A stretch of 64,000 bases of DNA from Paenibacillus turpanensis (GTDB lineage Bacteria > Bacillota > Bacilli > Paenibacillales > YIM-B00363), in contig NZ_WTLI01000001.1 in NCBI RefSeq assembly GCF_011421635.1, positions 221,213 to 285,212 of the forward strand. The letters are read 5' to 3'. Positions 1 through 8,555 of the stretch are shown piece after piece (position 1 is the first letter of the stretch; each line of letters begins with the position of its first letter). The translations under genes were made by a program, and so were the position numbers. The notes beneath the pieces are model-generated. The model was not told the DNA's origin and did not search any database. It saw only the letters and a program-made list of their open reading frames with translations.

Positions 1-2015
1 TCCGCCGCCCGGAAATCGGGCAGGTTCAGCACCGTATCCGCTGCAATCACCCCAACTAACGTGACATAGGGAAAATCAAGCCCCTTGGCAACCATCTGCG
101 TGCCCAGCAGCACATCCGCCTTGCGCTCGCGGAACAAGTTCAGCCATTTTTCATGCGAGCCCTTCTCGGAGGTGGTATCGACGTCCATGCGAATGACCCG
201 GATGCCGGGAAACAGCTTTGCCAGCTCCTCCTCGACACGCTGTGTGCCCGTTCCGAAATACCGGATATGCGGACTTTCGCATTCCGGGCAAAGCTCCGGC
301 TGAAGCTGCGCAAACCCGCAATAATGGCAGCGCAGATGATTGGAGCTTTGATGATATGTAAGCGAAATGTCGCAGTGCGGGCATTCCGCTGTATAACCGC
401 AGGAGCGGCACATAACGAATGTGGAGTAGCCCCGCCGGTTCAGCAACAGCACGGACTGCTCGCCCCGTTCCAGCCTTGCCTCCAGCCCCTCATGTAAAGG
501 TTTGGAGAACATCGATCGGTTACCGTTCTTAAGCTGGTCCCGCATATCGACGATCTGCACCGCAGGCAAAGGGCCGCCGAGAGCGCGCTTGCTAAGAAGC
601 AGACGGGTGTAAGCGCCGCGCAGTGAACGCGCATAGCTCTCCAGCGACGGCGTAGCTGATCCGAGCACAACGGGCGCCCCGTTCATGCGACCGCGCTGCA
701 GCGCAACCTCGCGGGCATGATACTTCGGGCTGTCCTCCTGCTTGTAAGACGACTCATGCTCCTCATCGATAATGATCAGCCCAAGCTTCGTGAACGGCGC
801 AAATACCGCCGATCTTGCGCCTACGGCCACCTTCGCGCCGCCTTCGGCGATCTTCCGCCACTCGTCATAGCGCTCGCCGTTCGATAGCCGGCTATGCAGC
901 ACCGCCACCAAGTCGCCGAAGCGGCTTTTAAAGCGCTCCACCATTTGCGGCGTTAAGGAAATCTCCGGCACGAGCACAATCGCCTCGCGTCCTAAATCAA
1001 GACAAGCCTGGATCGACTGGAGATATACCTCCGTTTTACCGGAACCGGTGATGCCCTGCATGAGAAACGCCTCCGGCCTTTGCTCGCGCACCGCTGCAAC
1101 GATGCTCCCATAGGCCGCCTGCTGCTCATCGGTCAATGCCAGCGGCTTACTGGCAGCAAAGCTGCGGCCTTCGTACGGATCGCGAAGCACCTCCTGCTCC
1201 TTTACCGTCACCCAGCCCTTGCTCTCGAGCGCCTTGACCGCACTGGAGCTGACTCCCAGCTCCTTCGTCAGCTTGGCCAGCGCCACAGCCTCTCCCTGCT
1301 CCTGCAAATATAGCAGCACTTCCTTCTGCTTGGCCGCTCGTGCCGGAAGGGATTCCGCAAGCTCCGCCAGAGCCGCTAACGGACCCACCGCCTCGACAAC
1401 CTGCACCTTTTTCCGGTTCAGCCGGTCCTTCACGCTGCGCTCCAGCTCCAGAACCCCAGCGGCCGTCCAGGACTTCACCAGCGGGGCGCAGTCCGGAAAC
1501 TGCTTCGTCAGCTGATCAAGCTTGATGGGCTGCTTTTGCCGGATATAATCCAGCACACGCTGCTCTTCGTCCGTGGCAACTAAGCCGACTAAGCCGACTA
1601 AGCCGGCTGAGCCGCTCGCTGCTGCAAATTGCCCTTCCATAGCATTATCGGACAGGCTCACCTTCGTTTCTGTTTGCGCCTTGAGCGCAGCGGGAAGCAT
1701 CACCCCGATCGAGGTTATCCGCGGGCAGGCATAAGTACGGCTCACCCAATCGGACAGCTCAATCAGCTCCTCCGTCAACGGAGGCGCAGCGTCAAGCACC
1801 TCTTCGATCCCGCGAAGCTTGGATGGATCAACGTCCGTTTCCCGCGAGAGCCCAACGACAATGCCCTGCAGTACCCTGCCCGCAAATGTGACCGCTACGC
1901 GGCTGCCCACGGCAATCCAGGACTGCCAGTGGTCAGGCACACTGTAATCAAACGGGCGGTCGGCAGGACGCGCCGGCACGTCAACAATAATGCGGGCGTA
2001 GAGCGGCGCCGTCAC
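1..2015 (-). CDS. priA: Primosomal protein N' (PriA helicase), C-terminal end outside window
   Basis: PriA is the DExH helicase that recognises stalled or repaired forks and reloads the replicative helicase. The minus strand reads open from a GTG at 2015 to the window edge (about 671 residues seen; the family is usually 730-830, so the C-terminus is missing). Visible are the N-terminal DNA-binding region, a Walker A motif GITGSGKT near residue 322, the DEEH box near residue 420, and the cysteine-rich zinc region (CRSCG, CPHC, CHYCG, CPEC) at roughly 280-420 in window coordinates. The GTG start overlaps the coaBC stop as GTGA and is preceded by CGGAGGG, so the two genes are probably translationally coupled. 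Identification is firm. Confidence 0.95.
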   Translation of the reverse strand, partial: MTAPLYARIIVDVPARPADRPFDYSVPDHWQSWIAVGSRVAVTFAGRVLQGIVVGLSRETDVDPSKLRGIEEVLDAAPPLTEELIELSDWVSRTYACPRITSIGVMLPAALKAQTETKVSLSDNAMEGQFAAASGSAGLVGLVGLVATDEEQRVLDYIRQKQPIKLDQLTKQFPDCAPLVKSWTAAGVLELERSVKDRLNRKKVQVVEAVGPLAALAELAESLPARAAKQKEVLLYLQEQGEAVALAKLTKELGVSSSAVKALESKGWVTVKEQEVLRDPYEGRSFAASKPLALTDEQQAAYGSIVAAVREQRPEAFLMQGITGSGKTEVYLQSIQACLDLGREAIVLVPEISLTPQMVERFKSRFGDLVAVLHSRLSNGERYDEWRKIAEGGAKVAVGARSAVFAPFTKLGLIIIDEEHESSYKQEDSPKYHAREVALQRGRMNGAPVVLGSATPSLESYARSLRGAYTRLLLSKRALGGPLPAVQIVDMRDQLKNGNRSMFSKPLHEGLEARLERGEQSVLLLNRRGYSTFVMCRSCGYTAECPHCDISLTYHQSSNHLRCHYCGFAQLQPELCPECESPHIRYFGTGTQRVEEELAKLFPGIRVIRMDVDTTSEKGSHEKWLNLFRERKADVLLGTQMVAKGLDFPYVTLVGVIAADTVLNLPDFRAA
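1579..1605. repeat. Three tandem 9-bp repeats inside priA
   Basis: The unit ACTAAGCCG occurs three times head to tail. On the coding strand it adds a Gly-Leu-Val repeat to PriA between the N-terminal domain and the helicase core. The length is a multiple of three, so the frame is kept. Probably a replication-slippage repeat in a tolerant linker. Confidence 0.8.
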
Positions 2016-3241
2016 TCGTTCCCTCCGGCCGGTCGGCCGCAGCCCATGCGTTCTGCAGTCAAAAGCAGCAGCCGCAGCGCCGCTTCGTGCTTGCTAAGCG
2101 GAGGGAATGACGCTGCCGGACCGTTCCCATCAAACACATGCAGCACGTTGGTGTCCTTCCCGAACCCGGCCAGCGGGTCCGTCACATCGTTTGCAACTAT
2201 GAGATCGCAATTTTTGCGCTGCAGCTTTTGCATGGCATGCAGCTCCAAATCATTCGTTTCCGCCGCAAAGCCCACCAGAAACTGCTTCGTTTTGCGCTGA
2301 CCGAGAGCGGCCAAAATATCCGGGTTTTTCACCAGCCGAAGCGTAAGCTCGTCTTCCTGCTTTTTTATCTTCTGCGCGGCCGGCTCAGCAGGCCGGTAAT
2401 CCGCGACAGCCGCCGCTTTTACCACGAGATCTGTATCACTAAAGCGCTCCAGCACCGCATCCATCATGTCCAGAGCGGATTGAACACGAACGAGCTCCAC
2501 CCCTTCCGGCAGCTTCTCCGAAACCGATGCGTACACAAGCGTCACCTCGGCACCGAGCCTGCGTGCTTGTTCCGCAATCGCAAAGCCCATTTTGCCCGAC
2601 GAATCGTTGGTGATGTAGCGCACCGGATCAATCCGTTCCACCGTTCCGCCTGCGGTTATAAGCACTCTTTTTCCGGCCAACAGCTTAGGGGGCTCATTTT
2701 CCATGACTAGCTGCTCCAAATAAGCAGCAATTTGCTCCGGCTCAGCGAGCCTGCCCTTGCCCACATAACCGCAGGCCAGCTGTCCCGTCCCCGGTTCAAC
2801 GAATCGGATGCCGCGCAAGCGCAGTGTATTCATATTTTCTACAACCGCCGGATGCTCGTACATATGTACATTCATCGCTGGGGCGACCACAATCGGGCAG
2901 GTGGCCGCAAGAAGCGTCGTCGTCAGCATATCGTCCGCCAAGCCATGAGCCATTTTGGCAATCACATTTGCCGTTGCCGGAGCGACGACGATCAAATCCG
3001 CGCGATCCGCCAGATCGATATGAGCGATTACCGAGGCATCCTGCTCATCAAACGTATCCGTATACACTGCATGACGGGTGATCGATTGGAACGTTAAAGG
3101 CGTGACAAATTTCGCCGCCCCTTCGGTCATGATTACGCGTACGTTTGCTCCCGCTTGGGTCAGCCTGCTGCAAAGAGCAACTGCTTTATAAGCGGCAATG
3201 CCCCCGCTCACGCCGACCACTACGGTTTTCCCCTTAAGCAT
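2012..3241 (-). CDS. coaBC: Bifunctional phosphopantothenoylcysteine decarboxylase/phosphopantothenate-cysteine ligase
   Basis: CoaBC carries out two successive steps of coenzyme A synthesis: CTP-dependent ligation of cysteine to 4'-phosphopantothenate (CoaB half) and FMN-dependent decarboxylation to phosphopantetheine (CoaC half). The CoaC half has GGIAAYK at the N-terminus, the PAMNVHMY motif and the ACGYVGKGR loop with the catalytic cysteine. The CoaB half has TNDSSGKMG and AAAVADYRP. I chose the ATG at 3241 (409 residues) over an upstream one because GGAGGAGG lies just before it and the protein then starts MLKGKTVV as in homologues. Its stop overlaps the priA start by four bases. Part of the rpoZ-coaBC-priA cluster. 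Confidence 0.95.
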   Translation of the reverse strand: MLKGKTVVVGVSGGIAAYKAVALCSRLTQAGANVRVIMTEGAAKFVTPLTFQSITRHAVYTDTFDEQDASVIAHIDLADRADLIVVAPATANVIAKMAHGLADDMLTTTLLAATCPIVVAPAMNVHMYEHPAVVENMNTLRLRGIRFVEPGTGQLACGYVGKGRLAEPEQIAAYLEQLVMENEPPKLLAGKRVLITAGGTVERIDPVRYITNDSSGKMGFAIAEQARRLGAEVTLVYASVSEKLPEGVELVRVQSALDMMDAVLERFSDTDLVVKAAAVADYRPAEPAAQKIKKQEDELTLRLVKNPDILAALGQRKTKQFLVGFAAETNDLELHAMQKLQRKNCDLIVANDVTDPLAGFGKDTNVLHVFDGNGPAASFPPLSKHEAALRLLLLTAERMGCGRPAGGNE

Positions 3242-3312
3242 CGTGCGCGCCTCCTCCCTGAAAGAAAAAAATAACAACCGCAAGGGTTGTTGTAGAGTAA
3301 TGCTTACGGATT

Positions 3313-3561
3313 TTAGTTCTCTGTCTCGTTCCCGTTTTGTTTTTCCTCAGCGTCTGAAGCTTCCTTCATCGTTCTTTCAAAGCCGATATAATCGCCGTAA
3401 ATCTCTTCCAAAGCGACTCCGACATTTTTGTGCGAACGAGCATGCTTTACCTGCGTTTTGGTTGTGTCGCGAAGCATTCTAGCTCTCTTCGAGGCTAACG
3501 TAACCAGTAAATATTTGCTTTCAACCTTATGAATCAGTGTGTCGATCGATGGATATAACAT
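3313..3561 (-). CDS. rpoZ: RNA polymerase omega subunit
   Basis: An 82-residue protein with the omega signature (MLYPSIDTLIHKVESKYLL, then LASKRAR). Omega binds the C-terminal part of beta' and helps assemble and stabilise RNA polymerase. The acidic, low-complexity tail is typical of Bacillales omega. It sits 3 bp downstream of gmk in the conserved remA-gmk-rpoZ-coaBC order, so it is probably co-transcribed with them. The ATG at 3561 is preceded by a GAGGTG ribosome binding site. Confidence 0.93.
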   Translation of the reverse strand: MLYPSIDTLIHKVESKYLLVTLASKRARMLRDTTKTQVKHARSHKNVGVALEEIYGDYIGFERTMKEASDAEEKQNGNETEN

Positions 3562-3564
3562 ACA

Positions 3565-4173
3565 CTACACCTCTACATGCCATTTTTGTAAATCCGCTAA
3601 AAAGCGTTCCCTGCGGCAGTGCTCTGCCGTAATGATGGATTGGATTCGCTGACGCGCCAGCTCAACACGGTCATTAACGACTGCGTAATCATAATGCTTG
3701 AGCAGCTGAATTTCTTGGGACGCCACATGCATGCGGGCACGGATCGATTCCTCAGATTCCGTTCCTCTGTTATTTATGCGCACCCGAAGCTCATCCAGTG
3801 ACGGCGGCATGACAAAAATAAAAATTCCTTGCGGAAATTTTTCCTTTACCTTCAGCGCACCCTGCACTTCGATTTCCAAAATGACATCTTTACCTTGATT
3901 CAATGTTTGTTCTACAAAATCACGCGGGGTGCCGTAATAGTTCCCGACATATTCTGCCCATTCGAGCAGAGCATCATTGCGAATCATCGATTCAAATTGC
4001 TCGCGTGTTTTGAAAAAATAGTTCACCCCGTCCTTCTCGCCTTCGCGAGGCTTCCGGGTCGTAGCGGAAACGGAATATGTAATTTCAGGCGCAGCTTCGC
4101 GCAGCGAGCCGCAAATGGTGCCTTTCCCGACTCCGGACGGACCGGAAATGACAATTAAAAGTCCCTTACCCAT
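3565..4173 (-). CDS. gmk: Guanylate kinase
   Basis: Guanylate kinase phosphorylates GMP (and dGMP) to the diphosphate using ATP and, in Bacillales, is linked to (p)ppGpp control of GTP levels. The 202-residue protein starts with the P-loop [10 protein letters not shown] and has the GMP-binding segment [16 protein letters not shown] and the lid-region arginines in RMHVASQE. Length is normal. It lies 12 bp after remA and 3 bp before rpoZ, all on the minus strand, which indicates one operon. Confidence 0.95.
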   Translation of the reverse strand: MGKGLLIVISGPSGVGKGTICGSLREAAPEITYSVSATTRKPREGEKDGVNYFFKTREQFESMIRNDALLEWAEYVGNYYGTPRDFVEQTLNQGKDVILEIEVQGALKVKEKFPQGIFIFVMPPSLDELRVRINNRGTESEESIRARMHVASQEIQLLKHYDYAVVNDRVELARQRIQSIITAEHCRRERFLADLQKWHVEV

Positions 4174-4185
4174 GTAATCCCCCGG

Positions 4186-4446
4186 TTACTCGTCATGATC
4201 ATCATCTTTGTTTGAGAGGCGATGGGCTACTGTTTCCGGCTGAACCGCAGACAAAATGACATGATCGCTGTCCGTGATGATAACTGCCCTCGTACGGCGT
4301 CCATAAGTTGCATCAATCAGCATGTGGCGGTCACGCGCTTCTTGAATAATCCGCTTGATCGGCGCAGATTCAGGACTAACAATCGAAATGATGCGGTTTG
4401 CAGAAACAATGTTGCCAAATCCGATATTGATTAATTTGATGCCCAT
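4186..4446 (-). CDS. remA: Extracellular matrix regulator RemA (DUF370)
   Basis: An 86-residue protein of the RemA/YlzA family, starting [19 protein letters not shown], with the family's conserved [15 protein letters not shown] stretch. In Bacillus subtilis RemA is a DNA-binding oligomer that activates matrix (eps, tapA) and osmoprotection genes. The short acidic/histidine tail differs from Bacillus. It sits upstream of gmk, as in B. subtilis. Identification by sequence family and synteny is strong; target genes in this organism are not visible here. Confidence 0.92.
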   Translation of the reverse strand: MGIKLINIGFGNIVSANRIISIVSPESAPIKRIIQEARDRHMLIDATYGRRTRAVIITDSDHVILSAVQPETVAHRLSNKDDDHDE

Positions 4447-4518
4447 TGCCGTTCCCCCTCAGACTCTATAGTAGGCTAGTTTTACCGTATTTTCCGCTTC
4501 GCATACGATTGCGGTCCG

Positions 4519-5399
4519 TTATTCGATATTTTGCACTTGTTCTCTAATTTTTTCAAGCTCTGCTTTCATATCGACTACTTTGTTGGTCAATTCGAGGTGT
4601 TTGGCCTTCGAGCCGATCGTATTTGTCTCCCGATTCATTTCCTGAATGAGAAAATCGAGCTTTCTTCCGATCGAGCCGCCCTGTACCAGAAGCTGGCGAA
4701 ATTGTCCGAAGTGACTTTTCAGCCTTGTCAGTTCTTCATCAATGTTCGAATTTTCGGCGAACAATGCGACTTCCGTCACAGCCGGCCTTCATCGATGGCG
4801 GCATCCTTCAACGCCTCGGAAACCCGTTCGCGCAGCTTAGCCCGATATTCTTCCACAACAACCGGTGCCGCCGCCGACATTTCCTGCCAAATCTGCTCCA
4901 AGGTACCCGTGCGTTCCGTTAAATCCTGAAGCAGAAAGCGTCCCTCGGTTTGCCGCATTCCGTCAAAATGCTGCAGGGATACATCCATGCACGAAATTAG
5001 AGCATCGCTAAGCTGCTCTTCATCCAGCTGTTCCGAGCCGCCCATCCGAATCACTTCCTGAAGCGATAGAAGCTGCTGAAGCGTGACATCATCGGACAGC
5101 CCGAACTTTTCCTTCAGCTGCCGCGCCGCGGCTATAAAGCCTTCGGCAAGCTCCCAATGAATTTCCGGCTGACGGGCAGTTCCCGCTTCCGCCTCCACAT
5201 TGACGAATACGTCGACTCTCCCTCGTTGTACGGTTTGCTGCACCTTCTTGCGAAGGGTATCCTCAAAGCGCACCCACTCCCGAGGCATGCGAACGACGAC
5301 CTCGCCATAGCGGTGGTTCACCGATTTCACATCAATGGTCAGCTTTAAGCTGCCGACAACCACCTCTCCGTGACCGAATCCGGTCATGCTTCGCAGCAT
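4519..5399 (-). pseudogene. yicC: YicC/YloC family protein split in two by a frameshift
   Basis: YicC-family proteins (about 290 residues) are involved in RNA turnover. Here the reading frame is broken. The first part runs 5399-4776 (207 residues, MLRSMTGFGHGEV start) and stops at TGA. The second part (86 residues, [16 protein letters not shown] onwards) continues in another frame from a GTG at 4779 that overlaps the stop as GTGA. The halves together make a normal-length protein, and the join falls between the N-terminal YicC domain and the C-terminal DUF1732 domain. One base appears to be missing near 4779 (family sequences usually read R-L-L/I-x-E-V-A). A GAAGG sits 6 nt before the GTG, so a coupled two-polypeptide version is possible. 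Sequencing error, true mutation and functional split cannot be separated here. Confidence 0.8.
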
Positions 5400-5484
5400 T
5401 CAAATCACTTCCGTATTTTGGATTTAGGCAGAGTTTTTATTTATTCTAATTCATTTTGCCAACGGGGACAAGGGAGATTACCGA

Positions 5485-7389
5485 TTACTCACCTTCGTTC
5501 GGCTTCCCGACTTTTTCCCATATATATTTCGTTAGCTGCTCCGTCATCGTATAAACGAGCAGCGGCGTGATCAAATAAATTCCATTAAACCTCGCCATTG
5601 CCGTATCCAGCAGCTCTTTCGCGATTTCCAGCGATACGCTGCGGCCTTCCTCGCCTTCCAGTCCCGCCATGCGCTTGCGCACCTCATCCGGCAGCTGGAT
5701 GCCCGGCACTTCATTATGGAGAAACTCGGCATTGCGTCCGTTTGTAAAAGGCATAATTCCGATAAAAATAGGGACATGCAAATGCTTCGTCGCTTCATAA
5801 ATGCGTTCGATCAAGGCGGCATCGTAGACCGGCTGGGTCATAATCATATCCGCGCCCGCTTCAATCTTCTTCTCCAGACGCTGCACCGCTTTATCCAGAT
5901 GCTTGACGTTCGGGTTGAACGCTGCGCCAACAACGAAATTCGCTTTCTGCTTAAGCGGCTTTCCGGAAAATGCGATCCCTTCGTTGAGCTGCTTGATCAT
6001 ACGAATCGTCTCAAATGAAGTCATATCGTATACGGAGCTCGCCCCTGGAAGATCGCCGAAACGAGGCGGATCGCCGGTAATGACGAGTACATGGTTCATG
6101 CCGAGCGCGTGCAATCCCATCAAATGAGATTGCGTACCGATCAAGTTCCGGTCGCGGCACGCCATATGCAGCAAAGGCTCCGCGCCGACCTGCTGCTTGA
6201 CCAGATGGCCGAGCGCCAGGTTGCTCATTCGTGTAACAGCAAGCGCGTTGTCCGCAAGCGTAATCGCATCGGCGCCGGCTTCCTTCAATGCAGCCGCGCC
6301 TTTCATAAACTTCGCAATATCCAGGTCGCGCGGCGGGTCCAGCTCCACAATGACGGTGTGGCGTTTGGCCGCAAGCTCCACCAAGTTCGGCTTAGCCTTG
6401 TCGGCAGCCGGTGCATCAGGCTCCGCCGTGCCCGTCACAGGCTCGCGCACCGCAATCGCTTCGGCTGGAGCCGGCGTGTTCGCCGGCTTGTCCGGCTGCG
6501 CCTGCTCCGAAAGCCTGCGCACCGCTTCAGCGATTGCCGCCGTATGCTCCGGCGTCGTGCCGCAGCAGCCGCCGATAATACGCGCGCCTTTGCCGGCAAA
6601 ATCCGGCACATTGTCGGCGAAATATTGCGGCGACGCCGCGTACGTAAAGGCATCCCCTTCCAAAGCAGGCAGGCCCGCGTTCGGGAATACGGACACCGGC
6701 ATAAGAGGCGTCGGCCATTTCAAGGTGTCCAACGCCTTGCTGATGCCGAACGGACCGCTTCGGCAGTTGAACCCGAAGACATCGCCGCCCTCATCCTTCA
6801 CCGTTTGCGCAGCCTCCGCGTACGAGAATCCGTCGAGCGTGCGTCCGACCGGATCGGCAGCAAACTGGCAGATAAGCGGAATATCGCTGCTCAGCTGCCT
6901 TGCCGCCCGAATGGCGGCGAGCATTTCTTCCAATTCGAAGAAGGTTTCCAAAATCAAGCCGTCCGCACCTGCTTCAAGCAGCGCGGCCATTTGTTCTTTA
7001 AACAATTCACCCGAGCGGCCCGCAGCGGCCGGCTTTCGTCTTCCTGTACGAATCGAGCTGACCGAACCGATCACATATGCGTCCGTACCAACGGCGCGCC
7101 TTGCAATTTCTACGGCTTTACGGTTCAGCAGCGCCGTCTCGTCCTCCAAACCGAATTTGGCCAGCTTCTCACGGTTTGCCGCGTACGTATTCGTCTCGAT
7201 GATTCGGGCGCCCGCTTCATAATACTGGCGGTGCACCCGTTCGATGACTTCCGGCTGGGTGATATTAAATTCCTCATACGAGGAACCGACAGGGAATCCG
7301 AGCTGATGCAAATAAGTGCCCATCGCTCCGTCCCCAACAATAATTCGCTCCGTTAACGCTTCGCGCAGCGGCTGCTTCAAGTTCCTCAC
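5485..7389 (-). CDS. yitJ: Bifunctional homocysteine S-methyltransferase/5,10-methylenetetrahydrofolate reductase
   Basis: A fusion of a cobalamin-independent homocysteine methyltransferase (residues about 1-290) and a MetF-type methylenetetrahydrofolate reductase (about 345-625). The first half has the zinc-binding cysteines in FNCRSG and GGCCGTTPEH. The second half has the flavin-barrel motifs HMACRDRN, GDPPRFGD and TQPVYD. A proline/alanine-rich linker joins them. Length (634) matches B. subtilis YitJ. Role: reduces methylene-THF and supplies methyl groups for methionine. The start is taken as GTG at 7389, which has only a weak ribosome site; a TTG at 7380 is an alternative. No S-box fits the 43 bp upstream of it, so it may be co-transcribed with dapF. 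Confidence 0.9.
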   Translation of the reverse strand: MRNLKQPLREALTERIIVGDGAMGTYLHQLGFPVGSSYEEFNITQPEVIERVHRQYYEAGARIIETNTYAANREKLAKFGLEDETALLNRKAVEIARRAVGTDAYVIGSVSSIRTGRRKPAAAGRSGELFKEQMAALLEAGADGLILETFFELEEMLAAIRAARQLSSDIPLICQFAADPVGRTLDGFSYAEAAQTVKDEGGDVFGFNCRSGPFGISKALDTLKWPTPLMPVSVFPNAGLPALEGDAFTYAASPQYFADNVPDFAGKGARIIGGCCGTTPEHTAAIAEAVRRLSEQAQPDKPANTPAPAEAIAVREPVTGTAEPDAPAADKAKPNLVELAAKRHTVIVELDPPRDLDIAKFMKGAAALKEAGADAITLADNALAVTRMSNLALGHLVKQQVGAEPLLHMACRDRNLIGTQSHLMGLHALGMNHVLVITGDPPRFGDLPGASSVYDMTSFETIRMIKQLNEGIAFSGKPLKQKANFVVGAAFNPNVKHLDKAVQRLEKKIEAGADMIMTQPVYDAALIERIYEATKHLHVPIFIGIMPFTNGRNAEFLHNEVPGIQLPDEVRKRMAGLEGEEGRSVSLEIAKELLDTAMARFNGIYLITPLLVYTMTEQLTKYIWEKVGKPNEGE

Positions 7390-7431
7390 CCCGCTTCGAT
7401 ATCACATCCGCCCATGGCGGTTCAGTAAAAA

Positions 7432-8271
7432 TTAAACCTCTACGGTACCCCGGTACACGAGCTCCGCCGGTCCCGTCATATATACGTGATTGTCCGCTTC
7501 ATCCCATTCGATCAGCAGGTCGCCGCCCTTAAGCGATACCGTCGCAGTACGGTCGGTTTTTCCGTTCAGCACGGAAGCGACAACTGTCGCGCAAGCGCCC
7601 GTTCCGCAAGCTAGCGTCGGCCCTGCGCCGCGTTCCCACACGCGCATAACTGTATGGTCGCGGGAGCTAACCGTAACAAACTCCACATTGATCTTGCGCG
7701 GGAACAGAGGGTGCACCTCAAGCTTCGGTCCCCATGTCTGCAGATCGAAGTTCGCCGCATCGTCCACATAAATGACACAGTGCGGGTTGCCCATGGAAAC
7801 GGCGGTAAATTCAAATGTACGTCCATCCACTTCGATCGGTTCGTTGATCACGCGCTCCTTATCAATCGTCGTAGGTACCTGTGTACCCTTCAAAATCGGC
7901 TCGCCCATATCGACGCGCACGGCAACCGCTTTTCCGTTTTCCACGGTCAGCTGCACCTTCTGTGCGCCTGCGCCGATCGTTTCGATCGAAATTTCATTGC
8001 GTCCGCCAACGAGATTGTGATCGTACACATATTTGGCTACACAGCGGATCGCGTTGCCGCACTGCTCCGCTTCCGAGCCGTCCGAGTTCATGATGCGCAT
8101 CATATAATCCGCCTTTTCGGAAGGCAGAATATAAACCAGCCCGTCCGCACCGATACCAAAAAACCGGTCGCAAAGCTTCACAGCAAGCTCGGATGCGTTC
8201 GCAGGCAGTTCTTTATGTCCAAAAACAACGATAAAATCGTTGCCAAGACCATTCATTTTCGTAAATTCCAT
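7432..8271 (-). CDS. dapF: Diaminopimelate epimerase
   Basis: DapF interconverts LL- and meso-diaminopimelate in the lysine and peptidoglycan pathway without a cofactor. The two catalytic cysteines lie in EQCGNAIRC and ACGTGACAT. The protein starts MEFTKMNGLGNDF and has 279 residues, the usual length. The ATG at 8271 is chosen because AAGGAGAG lies at proper spacing; an open frame continues 22 codons further upstream but without a ribosome site. It is followed by yitJ on the same strand after 42 bp. Confidence 0.95.
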   Translation of the reverse strand: MEFTKMNGLGNDFIVVFGHKELPANASELAVKLCDRFFGIGADGLVYILPSEKADYMMRIMNSDGSEAEQCGNAIRCVAKYVYDHNLVGGRNEISIETIGAGAQKVQLTVENGKAVAVRVDMGEPILKGTQVPTTIDKERVINEPIEVDGRTFEFTAVSMGNPHCVIYVDDAANFDLQTWGPKLEVHPLFPRKINVEFVTVSSRDHTVMRVWERGAGPTLACGTGACATVVASVLNGKTDRTATVSLKGGDLLIEWDEADNHVYMTGPAELVYRGTVEV

Positions 8272-8555
8272 TGAAAGTCCACTCTCCTTGATCCTATTCC
8301 TATTTTCTTCATTCCCCCCATCATACCGTAAAACCAAGCAATTGAGTAGTAGATATGCATAGTTTCAGGGACGGAATCGAAAATACTCGAAAAATGTTCA
8401 ACGGAAACTCTTCAACTGGCCCCAAACCTTTCCTGCCCGTGCCGTGCAAAAGGAACCCACAAGTACCTGGACAAGTTCCCGGAAAAGTCCCGAAAAGAGA
8501 AAAAGAGCCGCGAGAGCAGTCCCAGCAGGAATGCCCAAGCGGCCTTTTGTCATCA
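8272..8555. other. Intergenic region between calcium ATPase and dapF
   Basis: No convincing gene. It must hold the dapF promoter and the 3' end of the ATPase transcript. A weak minus-strand hairpin (GCCGC ... GCGGC followed by TCTTTTTC, around 8500-8535) could end ATPase transcription, but the loop is long (about 27 nt). Short open frames here lack ribosome binding sites. Confidence 0.4.

Noticed and set aside
6091..7356. 421- and 341-codon open frames opposite yitJ
   Set aside because: Antisense shadows, Arg/Ala/Ser-rich, without motifs or start signals.
7390..7431. S-box (SAM) riboswitch before yitJ
   Set aside because: Only 42 bp separate yitJ from dapF; no room or motif for it.
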